DNA from: UBA4465 sp002292365 | GTDB taxonomy: Bacteria > Bacteroidota > Bacteroidia > Cytophagales > Cyclobacteriaceae | DNA: 64,000 nt | Direction: 5' to 3' | Assembly (NCBI GenBank): GCA_943788615.1 | Contig: CALSQY010000002.1 | Coordinates: 62,001-126,000 of the forward strand | In this document: in pieces, positions 9,069 through 17,124 of the stretch | Position numbering within the stretch: position 1 is the first letter of the stretch | Layout of the letters: every line of letters begins with the position of its first letter | The notes under the pieces: model-generated | Told to the model about the DNA's origin: nothing | Databases searched by the model: none | The model's input: the letters and a program-made list of their open reading frames with translations, nothing else | Position numbers and translations under genes: made by a program

Positions 9069-10340
9069 ATGGAAAAATTCATAGAATATCTGTATTCCAA
9101 GTTTTTATTATGTAGTAGCGTATCTATTGACAGTCGCACAGTAGCTGAAGGCGCGCTTTTTTTTGGACTTAATGGTCCAAATTTTAAAGGGAGTAAATAT
9201 GCTGTGGCTGCTTTAGAGAAAGGAGCATCTTTTGCGGTTATAGATGATCCTGATGAGGCCAATGATCCAAAAATTATTTATTGTGAAGATCCATTAAAAG
9301 GGCTACAGGATCTCGCGAAGTTTCACCGTGCATTTTACAAAAAGCCCTTAATTGCTTTGACTGGTTCTAATGGAAAAACCACGACCAAGGAGTTAATGTT
9401 TCAAGTATTAAGTAAAAAATATATTACCCATGCTACCAAGGGAAATTTAAATAATCACATTGGTGTACCGTTGACCCTGCTGGGAATTACCCCACAGACC
9501 CAAATGGTAATCATCGAGATGGGAGCTAATCACGTGGGTGAAATCAATGAATTATGTCAGATGGCTCAACCGACCCATGGATTAATCACCAATATTGGAT
9601 ATGCCCACACAGCTACTTTTGGTGGATTTGAAGGAGTCATCAGAGGGAAGAGTGAGTTGTTTGAATACCTGCGAACTTCCCATGGATTGCCATTTATAAA
9701 CATAGAAGATAAAGTACTGGCCAATATGACTAAAAGATTTAAAGAGAAGATTACGTATCCCCATACTGATATGGTGTTCGTTGCTGCTCAGCCCATGGTA
9801 TCTTACGAAAGGGCTGAAGTGACTCATCAGACACATCTTCTCGGCGCATACAACTACATGAATTTAGCTGCAGCCTATGCCATAGGTACTTACTTTGAAG
9901 TTAAAGAGGAATCAATAATTGATGCTGTAAATAATTACCAGTCGGATAATATGCGATCACAATTATTATTAAAAGGGACGAATCAGATACTCCTTGATGC
10001 GTACAACGCAAATCCTGATTCCATGCGGGTAGCATTGAGAAGCTTAGAATCATTTGAGGGGGATAAAGTTGCAATTTTAGGAGATATGAATGAGTTAGAA
10101 GATAGTGAAGCGGCGCATTTTCAATTACTTCAAGAAGCAGATCAACTGGGATTGACAATGATCATCACGGTAGGCCCCCAGATGGCCTTGATTAAGGGTT
10201 GTTTTCCAGAAGTCAAATGGTTCGGCACTGCCACAGAGGTTACTCATTTTATCAGAAAGATGTCCTTTGAGCATACTGCCGTTTTAATAAAGGGATCAAG
10301 ATCGATCGAATTGGAGTTGGTTGTCCCATCTTTTAATTAA
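9069..10340 (+). CDS. murF: UDP-N-acetylmuramoyl-tripeptide--D-alanyl-D-alanine ligase
   Basis: Cytoplasmic ATP-dependent ligase that adds D-Ala-D-Ala to UDP-MurNAc-tripeptide, the last step in making the soluble peptidoglycan precursor. Visible are the N-terminal substrate domain (DSRTVAEGALFFGLNG), the P-loop GSNGKTTTKELM, the central region with GNLNNHIGVPLTLL and the C-terminal ligase domain beginning near NQILLDAYNANPDSM. The length, 423 residues, is typical. It sits outside any mur-fts cluster, which is usual in Bacteroidota. It is followed closely by the DUF2461 gene. Confidence 0.95.
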   Translation: MEKFIEYLYSKFLLCSSVSIDSRTVAEGALFFGLNGPNFKGSKYAVAALEKGASFAVIDDPDEANDPKIIYCEDPLKGLQDLAKFHRAFYKKPLIALTGSNGKTTTKELMFQVLSKKYITHATKGNLNNHIGVPLTLLGITPQTQMVIIEMGANHVGEINELCQMAQPTHGLITNIGYAHTATFGGFEGVIRGKSELFEYLRTSHGLPFINIEDKVLANMTKRFKEKITYPHTDMVFVAAQPMVSYERAEVTHQTHLLGAYNYMNLAAAYAIGTYFEVKEESIIDAVNNYQSDNMRSQLLLKGTNQILLDAYNANPDSMRVALRSLESFEGDKVAILGDMNELEDSEAAHFQLLQEADQLGLTMIITVGPQMALIKGCFPEVKWFGTATEVTHFIRKMSFEHTAVLIKGSRSIELELVVPSFN

Positions 10341-10345
10341 ACAAT

Positions 10346-10996
10346 ATGGAACAAGTTTTTCAATTTTTAAAGGAACTAAAGGAGCACAACAATCGTGAAT
10401 GGATGCAAGATCACAGAGACCTTTATCTGGAATGTAAGACGGGGGTTACTGAGCTGATCCTACAATTGATCAATGGAATTAGTCAGTTTGATTCGGGCAT
10501 TGCAGGTTTACAGCCCAAAGATTGTCTATTTCGTATCAATCGAGATATTCGATTTAGTCACAATAAAGACCCTTATAAAACCAATTTTGGAGCTGCGATT
10601 ACTGCGGGGGGAAGAAAAACAGGAAATCCTTCCTATTACCTACATATTGCTCCTGATAAATCTTTTTTTGCGGGAGGCATGTACATGCCCAGTCCGGACA
10701 AGCTCAAAAAAATTAGGCAAGAGATTGATTACAATGCTTCGGCACTTAAAGCAATCACATCGGAAGTCTCTTTTTTTAAAACCTTTGGAACCATCAGAGG
10801 CCAGGCTTTGAAGACCAGTCCAAAGGGCTATGCCTCAGATCATCCAGAGATTGCATTATTGAGATTAAAATCCTTTTTGGTGAAAAAGGACCTAACCGAC
10901 CATTCCTTTCATTCATCCCATCATTTGTCTCGATTGATTACTTTGGGCGAGATGATTCATCCCTTTAATAAGTATTTAGAGGTTGCTATCAGTTAG
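10346..10996 (+). CDS. DUF2461 domain protein
   Basis: The 216-residue protein matches the DUF2461/TIGR02453 family by FLKELKEHNNREWMQDHR at the N-terminus, FRINRDIRFSHNKDPYKTNF in the middle and YYLHIAPDKSFFAGGMYMP. The family is widespread in Bacteroidota and other bacteria, and its function is unknown. It begins 6 bp after murF and is probably co-transcribed. There is no signal peptide, so it should be cytoplasmic. Confidence 0.88.
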   Translation: MEQVFQFLKELKEHNNREWMQDHRDLYLECKTGVTELILQLINGISQFDSGIAGLQPKDCLFRINRDIRFSHNKDPYKTNFGAAITAGGRKTGNPSYYLHIAPDKSFFAGGMYMPSPDKLKKIRQEIDYNASALKAITSEVSFFKTFGTIRGQALKTSPKGYASDHPEIALLRLKSFLVKKDLTDHSFHSSHHLSRLITLGEMIHPFNKYLEVAIS

Positions 10997-11017
10997 TGCA
11001 AAATAAATTCATAATTG

Positions 11018-11048
11018 TTTGAAATAAATGATAACTCAGTTACTTTTG
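11018..11048 (+). promoter_or_regulatory. Promoter of tRNA-Val
   Basis: TTTG (11018-11021) and TACTTTTG (11041-11048) are 19 bp apart, an exact match to the Bacteroidota consensus. The tRNA begins 14 nt after the -7 element. Confidence 0.7.
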
Positions 11049-11061
11049 CAATCCATTTTTA

Positions 11062-11136
11062 GGGCGCTTAGCTCAGTTGGTTCAGAGCACCTCGTTTACA
11101 CCGAGGGGGTCGGGGGTTCGAATCCCTCAGCGCCCA
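11062..11136 (+). tRNA. tRNA-Val (TAC)
   Basis: The full cloverleaf is visible. The 7-bp acceptor stem is GGGCGCT with AGCGCCC and an A discriminator; the anticodon stem CCTCG/CGAGG encloses loop TTTACAC with anticodon TAC; the T-arm contains GGTTCGAATCC. CCA is not encoded. It has its own promoter. No 3'-end repeat that would mark an integration site was seen downstream. Confidence 0.95.
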
Positions 11137-11154
11137 CATTTTTAACCTCAACTT

Positions 11155-11690
11155 CTAATTGGTATTTTTATAGGTATATCTCATTGGATTTTGTGCTTTC
11201 GCTTTCCAATAATCGTTAGCAGACTTATGAAGATATTTTTTCCCATCGTTCAATATTTGTCCTTCCACTTTCAGAGTTGACCCTGCCTTAAACTAACTTT
11301 GAATTTCTTAAGTCCCTTGAATTACACCATCATAAACTGCAAACGCAAACTTTGTCTTTTTTTCTTCTTTCCTCACTTATTACCCAAATACCTCTTGTAT
11401 TATCATAAAGATCTTGTGCATTCATGTTATATCTAAAAGTTTGAGATAGTTTAATAAAAACTACATTTTCATCAAATAGGTGCCTTTTTAACTCTATATC
11501 TTACGTTAATTTGATTAGAGTTCGTTCTTCCAAAGTCATTACTTTCGTATCCACCAACAATATTCGTTAGGTTCGTTTTATTTATTAAGTCAATTATTGC
11601 TGCTTCTATTTTTTTACAGTAGTCTTATCATCCACTTCATGAACAAGAATTTCAACTTTAGGTTCTAATCCCTTTTTTCATTTATAATAA
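11155..11690 (-). pseudogene. Decayed remnant of a LEM-3-like GIY-YIG (COG3680-type) protein
   Basis: Read on the minus strand in shifting frames, the region gives segments EPKVEILVHEVDD, KIEAAIIDLINKTNLTNIVG, DLYDNTRGIWVIS, FAFAVYDGVI and SANDYWKAKAQNPMRYTY, ending at a TAG (11155-11157). These resemble the C-terminal half of the LEM-3-like GIY-YIG family, whose members share a YDxTRGxW...KYAFAVYxG pattern. At least three frame changes and several in-frame stops (one at a likely Trp codon) break it, and the GIY-YIG domain itself is missing. It lies just beyond the 3' end of tRNA-Val. Family recall is from memory. Confidence 0.6.
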
Positions 11691-11746
11691 AAAGGGTGCT
11701 GAATCCATTTTTGTATCGAAAAAACATTTAACTAAACAACTTCCGG

Positions 11747-12207
11747 GGATAAAGAAGAAATTTTTGGATTACAAGACGTTCGCATAAGCCCATTTGAAGC
11801 AACTGTTCAGTGAAGATTTATTGAATGTGGGGAAGTTTTAGTAGCCAATGAGTTGAGATTTGGAATTTTTGAAAATAATGAAGTTCAATTTACATTCAAG
11901 GCATTGGATCTGAAGGCCCAGGTACGTATGATCAGAGATATGCTGTTGGTAGATATTAAGGATGATGGTAGGTAGGTGTACTTACCGTAGGTAATTTTTT
12001 TGTTCTTCTATAGATGAGGAAAGTTATAGTGAAAATAATGGAACGGTATCGTTAAATACCAGTGAAGGTTGGGAAATAGCTTTCTCGAAGGTAATGAATC
12101 TTTATTTAGAAGGGCAAGTGGTTCAAATAGATCCCATAAGGATTGTTGAAAAGAGTGCATTTATAATGATTAGAAAAGATGATGTTTTAAGTATTTACAG
12201 TAATTAA
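11747..12207 (+). pseudogene. Second decayed coding remnant, family unknown
   Basis: Three overlapping frames give protein-like stretches: FGLQDVRISPFEATVQ, then FIECGEVLVANELRFGIF, then GSEGPGTYDQRYAVGRY in another frame, and last GWEIAFSKVMNLYLEGQVV ending in SIYSN before a TAA (12205-12207). In-frame stops and frame jumps separate them, so I read it as a broken gene of about 150 codons. The final 60 codons are intact but lack a start codon. I do not recognise the family. Confidence 0.4.
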
Positions 12208-12556
12208 AATTTATTCAAAAAAAAATATTGATTAATACTAAGAATATTTCGTGAATGCTTATTTAACAATGAGTTTCGTTGAATTTGGATAGGAAAAGTT
12301 AATAAAAGCAGAAATTATAATTTATTTTCCAAATGCAACCGATTTCGAAATTTCTTTATTAATATTTATGTTGAAATTATTTTTTTTATAATTCAAAAAC
12401 AACATCATTTGTAGAATGAATATTCTAAAACATTGATTTTTTCTGGGTTTGATAAATTTGTAAGGATAAAATTTCTTTGTTTTGAATTTCATATAAAACA
12501 GCAGAATTAGAGTTAGAGAAAGAGGCAAAATAAAATGTTACATAAAAAACAACAGA
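12208..12556. other. AT-rich intergenic gap
   Basis: This very AT-rich stretch separates the decayed genes from the glucan locus. A weak open frame on the minus strand (12322-12528) has no start signal or recognisable product. The only supported element is the candidate promoter at 12433-12460. Confidence 0.5.
12433..12460 (+). promoter_or_regulatory. Candidate promoter of the glucan locus
   Basis: TTG (12433-12435) and TAAATTTG (12453-12460) are separated by 17 bp and fit the Bacteroidota consensus. It leaves an untranslated leader of about 90 nt before the SusE-like gene. Confidence 0.45.
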
Positions 12557-14077
12557 ATGAAAATGAATTTAAAAAGTTTAGCAATAATGATGTCCATTGC
12601 AATCCTGGTATTTTTTGTAGGATGTAGTGATGATGATGATACCACGCCAGCGGTAGACTTAAGTGATGATCAGATCGATGATATTGTAGATGATATTGTG
12701 GATTCGGGACCAGTGCTTGCAGATGGTATTTATATGGTAGGGCCAGCGGTTTCAGGTGATACGACAGCGGCTAATTTATTACAAGCAGGTTTGGTAGAAG
12801 CACCAGAATTTACAACTCAAAGTCGGGATGGATTTTATGAGGCTTACATTTACATGGGCGCAGGAAGTTATAGTTTTGTTAAAGTAGAAGGTGAGACCAC
12901 CACTGCTCTTGGGGGGGCTTGGACCAAAGTTTTTGTTGGAGACTCTATTGAGTCTTTTAGTGGAGCTTTAGAGGCTGATAGTGAGGGAGCATCTCCGTTT
13001 GAGACAGGTAAATTGGCCCATGTCATGTACGATGCTTCAACAAGTCAATATGCTTTGACAGCTGTTGAATACTGGGAAGTGATAGGAAGTGCTACGGATG
13101 GAGGATGGTCTGTGGGCCAGCAAATTAATGAAATAACTAAGTCCTCCGAGGAAGTTGTATTTGTAGGTGAAGGTATAACTATGAGAGAAGGTCCTTACAA
13201 ATTTAGGTTTAATAGCAACTGGGATATTAATCTTGAAGAGGGTGAATGTGATGCGGCTACCACTACTTGTTTGAAATATTTTACCAATATAGGAGGCACA
13301 TTGGATGCTGTGGTAGCAGGAGGAGCAAATATGGAATTTGGAACTGGTAATGATGGTGTTTATAAAGTAACGATCACATACTCAAATGGCCCAGGTCTTA
13401 GTTTGTCTGTGGCCGTTGAAAAGACAGGCGAGGCAGAAGTACTCGCTGAATATCCTGAAACCTTGTACATGATAGGTAGTGCAATTGGTGGTTGGGATTG
13501 GGCGACCAATGGTCAGCCATTGATTCCTGTTTATGACAACAAGCATTTGTTTTGGAAAGTGGTGTATCTTGATACCGCAGGAGGGTCAGAATTCAAATTT
13601 TCTCCAGTTATGGATTGGAATGGTGATTTTGGCAAAACTGGAGATGCAGTTGAAGGTGTATTTGCTAAGGGTGGAGATAATTTAGCAATGTCTGGCGGTC
13701 CTGGTTACTATGCAATTACGGTAAACCTGGAGACAGAAACCATTCAAGTAACTGAAGACATTGGAATCTATGGTATTGGTGATGCATTTGGATCATGGGA
13801 TCCGGCAGTAGAAGCACAAAAATTCACCAAATCGGATTCCGTTATTTTCTTTCCTGAATTAGTCGCTGATGGTGATCTAAGAATACATTTCACCTCCTCT
13901 ACTTTGACAAAATCGGAAAGTATCGACGCGGTTGATTGGTGGCAAGCGGAATTTGTTATCGTTGAGAGTGGAGCTATTGAATTCAGAGGCACCGGCGGAG
14001 ATCAAGCTAGAACGTCGGTAACAGCAGGTCAGCAGGTCTCTCTTGATTTTAAGACTTTAACAGGGACGATAGAATAA
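12557..14077 (+). CDS. SusE/SusF-like surface glycan-binding lipoprotein
   Basis: The lipoprotein signal ends at VGC and is followed by SDDDD, an acidic stretch like the Bacteroidota lipoprotein export signal, so surface exposure is likely. The 506-residue body has a series of similar modules that begin with phrases such as GIYMVG, LYMIGSAIGGWDW and IYGIGDAFGSWDP. This is the tandem starch-binding layout of SusE/SusF. It would hold alpha-glucan at the cell surface for the GH13 and SusCD that follow. Two ATGs (12557, 12563) can start it. A strong terminator follows, so it may be expressed at a different level from the downstream genes. Confidence 0.8.
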   Translation: MKMNLKSLAIMMSIAILVFFVGCSDDDDTTPAVDLSDDQIDDIVDDIVDSGPVLADGIYMVGPAVSGDTTAANLLQAGLVEAPEFTTQSRDGFYEAYIYMGAGSYSFVKVEGETTTALGGAWTKVFVGDSIESFSGALEADSEGASPFETGKLAHVMYDASTSQYALTAVEYWEVIGSATDGGWSVGQQINEITKSSEEVVFVGEGITMREGPYKFRFNSNWDINLEEGECDAATTTCLKYFTNIGGTLDAVVAGGANMEFGTGNDGVYKVTITYSNGPGLSLSVAVEKTGEAEVLAEYPETLYMIGSAIGGWDWATNGQPLIPVYDNKHLFWKVVYLDTAGGSEFKFSPVMDWNGDFGKTGDAVEGVFAKGGDNLAMSGGPGYYAITVNLETETIQVTEDIGIYGIGDAFGSWDPAVEAQKFTKSDSVIFFPELVADGDLRIHFTSSTLTKSESIDAVDWWQAEFVIVESGAIEFRGTGGDQARTSVTAGQQVSLDFKTLTGTIE

Positions 14078-14097
14078 TTTTTCTTCTTTTTATAATA

Positions 14098-14130
14098 AGG
14101 CTTCCAAGTAATTGGAGGCCTTTATTTTAT
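14098..14130 (+). terminator. Intrinsic terminator after the SusE-like gene
   Basis: A 10-bp stem (14098-14107 with 14112-14121, one G-T pair) closes a GTAA loop and is followed by TTATTTTAT. It should stop or attenuate transcription from the SusE-like gene. Confidence 0.8.
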
Positions 14131-14188
14131 CCTATCTTAAAAAAAAGCTACTTTAATCCTTTGCTTTTTTAACTATTAACTCAATATT

Positions 14189-14215
14189 AAAAAGCTTCTT
14201 TGGTGCTTTTTTTGT
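14189..14215 (+). terminator. Second weak hairpin with T-tract
   Basis: AAAAAGC (14189-14195) pairs with GCTTTTT (14205-14211), followed by more Ts. The stem is mostly A-T, so it is a weak terminator at best; it may back up the one at 14098. Confidence 0.35.
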
Positions 14216-14328
14216 TTAAATTAAGTGAGGTTTATTCAATATTTAGCTAGTAAGTGAGTAGGTCGAAGTGTGTTAAGTGCGTTCGATAAGTCATAATTCA
14301 ACTTGAATAAGTTATTAGAATTAATTTC

Positions 14329-17082
14329 ATGCAAGTTCTTATATTACGTTTAACTTTTTCAGTAATAGTGGGATTGCTTGCAGTTCCCGTTTGGGGCCAA
14401 GTGGTGACATCAGCCCCGCTATTTCCAAGCGATTTATCATCTGTAACTATCACTTTTGATGCTACTAAGGGGACCGGAGGGCTAGCAGGAGTTTCAGGTG
14501 AGATATATGCACATACAGGAGTAATTACGAATCAAAGCACTTCCTCAACAGACTGGAAATATGTAAAGACGAACTGGGGAGAGAATACTACAGAGACTCA
14601 GCTAAATAAAGTTGATGAGAATAAATATGAATTGGAAATTGGCCCTTCAATTAGAGCCTATTATGGGGTTCCCGCTGATGAAAAAATACTTAAGATAGCA
14701 CTTGTTTTTAGAAGTGCCGATGCTTCGTTAGAGGGTAAAGATAATGGAGGAGAGGATCTATTCATAGAGCTCAATAATGGATTTGTTTTGAAGGTTGTTA
14801 ATGTTTCTTCGAGATATAAATTATATCAGGAGAATGAGAACATTGACCTTGAATTCATTACTTCTGAAAGAGCCCATATTTCATATTATGTTGATGGAGC
14901 TCTACAATTTGAAATTGACACTAATACCTATACAATTCAGCATGCAGTCATTGCCGATCAGTCAGTACATGAGTTATCCCTCTTAGCCACGACGACCAAT
15001 GATTCTGTGATATTTAATCATAGTTATATCGTAGATCCCTTATCAGAAAGTTTAACTGTACCTGAGGGGTTAAAATCAGGGATCAATTACTCCACAGATC
15101 CAACTCGTGTTTCTTTGGTGCTCGGTGCACCGGATAAGGGGAATGTTTTTGTTTTAGGAGATTTTAATGACTGGACCTTGAATAAGGATTATCAGATGTA
15201 TAAAGATGGGGATTATTTTTGGATAACCCTTCACGATTTAAAACCGGGCAAGGAGTATCTTTTTCAATATTTAATAGACGGAGAACTATTGATCGCTGAT
15301 CCATATTCCGAAAAAATAATTTCGCAATATGATGATGGTCAAATCATCAGTGAAAATAGATATCCCGACCTTGACCTTTATCCTGTAAACCAAACCAAAT
15401 TTGAGGTATCTGTATTACAAACAGATCAAGTGCCTTACGATTGGTTGGTCACGGATTTTCAAAAGCCCAAAAAAGAAGATCTGGTTATTTATGAGCTCTT
15501 GGTAAGAGATTTTACCGATCAGCGAACTTTTCAAGCGGTCCTTGATAAATTAGATTATTTAGATTCTTTGGGAATTAATGCTTTGGAACTGATGCCGATT
15601 ATGGAGTTTGAGGGGAATTTAAGTTGGGGCTATAATCCTGCTTTTATGATGGCAGTAGATAAATATTATGGGACTGAGCAGGAACTAAAAAAATTAATAG
15701 ACGCATGTCACCAAAGAGGCATAGCAGTCATATTTGATATTGTGTTAAATCACCATTTCGGTAGAAACTCATTGGTGAGATTGTACAATACGGGAGATTA
15801 TGGATCACCAACTATTGATAATCCATGGCTCAACCCTACAGCTAAACATGATTATAATGTAGGTTATGACTTCAATCATGAAAGTATATTGACTCAGTCT
15901 TATGTAGACCGCGTGGTATCGTATTGGATTGATGAATTTAATATTGATGGTTACAGATTGGATTTAAGCAAAGGGCTCACACAAAAAAATACGTTGGGAA
16001 ATGTATCTGAATGGGGAAAATATGACCCGAGCCGCGTCGCAATCTTGAAGCGCATTGCCGATGTGATCTGGGAAGCTGATCCAGAGGCCTATGTAATCCT
16101 GGAACATTTTTCAGAAAATCCAGAAGAATCAGAATTGGCCGATTATGGAATGATGTTGTGGGGGAACTTAAGAGGAAGCTTCTTCAATACGGCCATGGGC
16201 ATTGCCAGTGATATTAAATGGACTCATTACAAAGCTAGAGGGTGGAATGAAAATGCCGTTGTGGCTTATATGGAAAGTCATGATGAAGAGCGCATTTTGT
16301 TTGAAGTCAATGATCGATCTCAAGAGACTTATACCATCCAAATAAAAAGGTTGATGCAGAATGCAGTATTCTTTTTTTCCATTCCAGGTCCAAAGATGAT
16401 ATGGCAATTTGGTGAGTTTGGTTATGACCTTGAACTGAACAATGATCGATTGGGCGTGAAGCCTACCAAATGGGAATATCTTGAGGACGAAAACCGATTG
16501 AAATTATTTACTGTATACAAAGCCATGATCAATTTAAAAACTAAAACATCATATCTTGATGATCAATATTTTGATTGGCAGTCTAGTGGTGATATCAAGT
16601 GGATTCAATACAAGCATCCGGAAGTTAATATTGTAATTTTTGGAAATTTCACCAGGAAAAGTCTTGAAACATCACGTTATTTTACCAAGACAGGGACATG
16701 GTACAATTATCTCACCGGTCAGTCTATCGAGGTCAATGACATAGATGAGAAGGTTGTCTTGTCTCCGGGTAGCTTCGGAATATTTTCTGATCAACCTATT
16801 GAAAATTACATCGAAGAAATCACAGAAGAATATCTAACAGGCATCGGTACGCCAACTATGAATCCATTGTATTTTTATCCCAATCCAACATACGATCATA
16901 TTCAACTTACCACCGGAATGAATTGGGAAAAATATGAGGTATACAATTTAGCAGGAAAGTTGATAATCTCGGGAGAGATTAAAAATAAACTGGTAGATGT
17001 TGCTTATTTATTTCCTGGAACTTACCTTCTAAAATTAGTAAATAAGGATCAAACTGCGACCCAAAAATTAATAAAAAATTAA
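14329..17082 (+). CDS. Secreted alpha-amylase family glycoside hydrolase (GH13) with T9SS signal
   Basis: Cuts alpha-glucans outside the cell. After a signal peptide (ending near VWGQ) come an N-terminal beta domain, a CBM48/E-set-like domain (VFVLGDFNDWTLN) and a GH13 barrel that begins near YELLVRDFTD. The catalytic residues can be placed: nucleophile Asp545 in GYRLDLSKG, acid/base Glu592 in VILEHF and Asp652 in ESHDEER. DIVLNHHFG is the first conserved GH13 region. The last 80 residues (from YFYPNPTYDH to QKLIKN) are a type A T9SS sorting domain, so it is exported by T9SS and probably anchored at the surface. SusC follows 42 bp downstream. Confidence 0.93.
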   Translation: MQVLILRLTFSVIVGLLAVPVWGQVVTSAPLFPSDLSSVTITFDATKGTGGLAGVSGEIYAHTGVITNQSTSSTDWKYVKTNWGENTTETQLNKVDENKYELEIGPSIRAYYGVPADEKILKIALVFRSADASLEGKDNGGEDLFIELNNGFVLKVVNVSSRYKLYQENENIDLEFITSERAHISYYVDGALQFEIDTNTYTIQHAVIADQSVHELSLLATTTNDSVIFNHSYIVDPLSESLTVPEGLKSGINYSTDPTRVSLVLGAPDKGNVFVLGDFNDWTLNKDYQMYKDGDYFWITLHDLKPGKEYLFQYLIDGELLIADPYSEKIISQYDDGQIISENRYPDLDLYPVNQTKFEVSVLQTDQVPYDWLVTDFQKPKKEDLVIYELLVRDFTDQRTFQAVLDKLDYLDSLGINALELMPIMEFEGNLSWGYNPAFMMAVDKYYGTEQELKKLIDACHQRGIAVIFDIVLNHHFGRNSLVRLYNTGDYGSPTIDNPWLNPTAKHDYNVGYDFNHESILTQSYVDRVVSYWIDEFNIDGYRLDLSKGLTQKNTLGNVSEWGKYDPSRVAILKRIADVIWEADPEAYVILEHFSENPEESELADYGMMLWGNLRGSFFNTAMGIASDIKWTHYKARGWNENAVVAYMESHDEERILFEVNDRSQETYTIQIKRLMQNAVFFFSIPGPKMIWQFGEFGYDLELNNDRLGVKPTKWEYLEDENRLKLFTVYKAMINLKTKTSYLDDQYFDWQSSGDIKWIQYKHPEVNIVIFGNFTRKSLETSRYFTKTGTWYNYLTGQSIEVNDIDEKVVLSPGSFGIFSDQPIENYIEEITEEYLTGIGTPTMNPLYFYPNPTYDHIQLTTGMNWEKYEVYNLAGKLIISGEIKNKLVDVAYLFPGTYLLKLVNKDQTATQKLIKN

Positions 17083-17124
17083 ATCTGTAAAACTCATAAA
17101 TCATTAAAGTAAACTTTACATAAC

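Noticed and set aside
11062..11136. tRNA-Val as an att site of an integrated element
   Set aside because: No copy of the tRNA 3' end was found in the 1.4 kb downstream and no integrase remains, so the idea stays unproved.
12322..12528. 68-codon open frame on the minus strand in the AT-rich gap
   Set aside because: Composition is extreme (Lys/Phe/Ile/Asn rich from AT bias), there is no ribosome site and no recognisable fold; it also overlaps the candidate promoter of the glucan locus.
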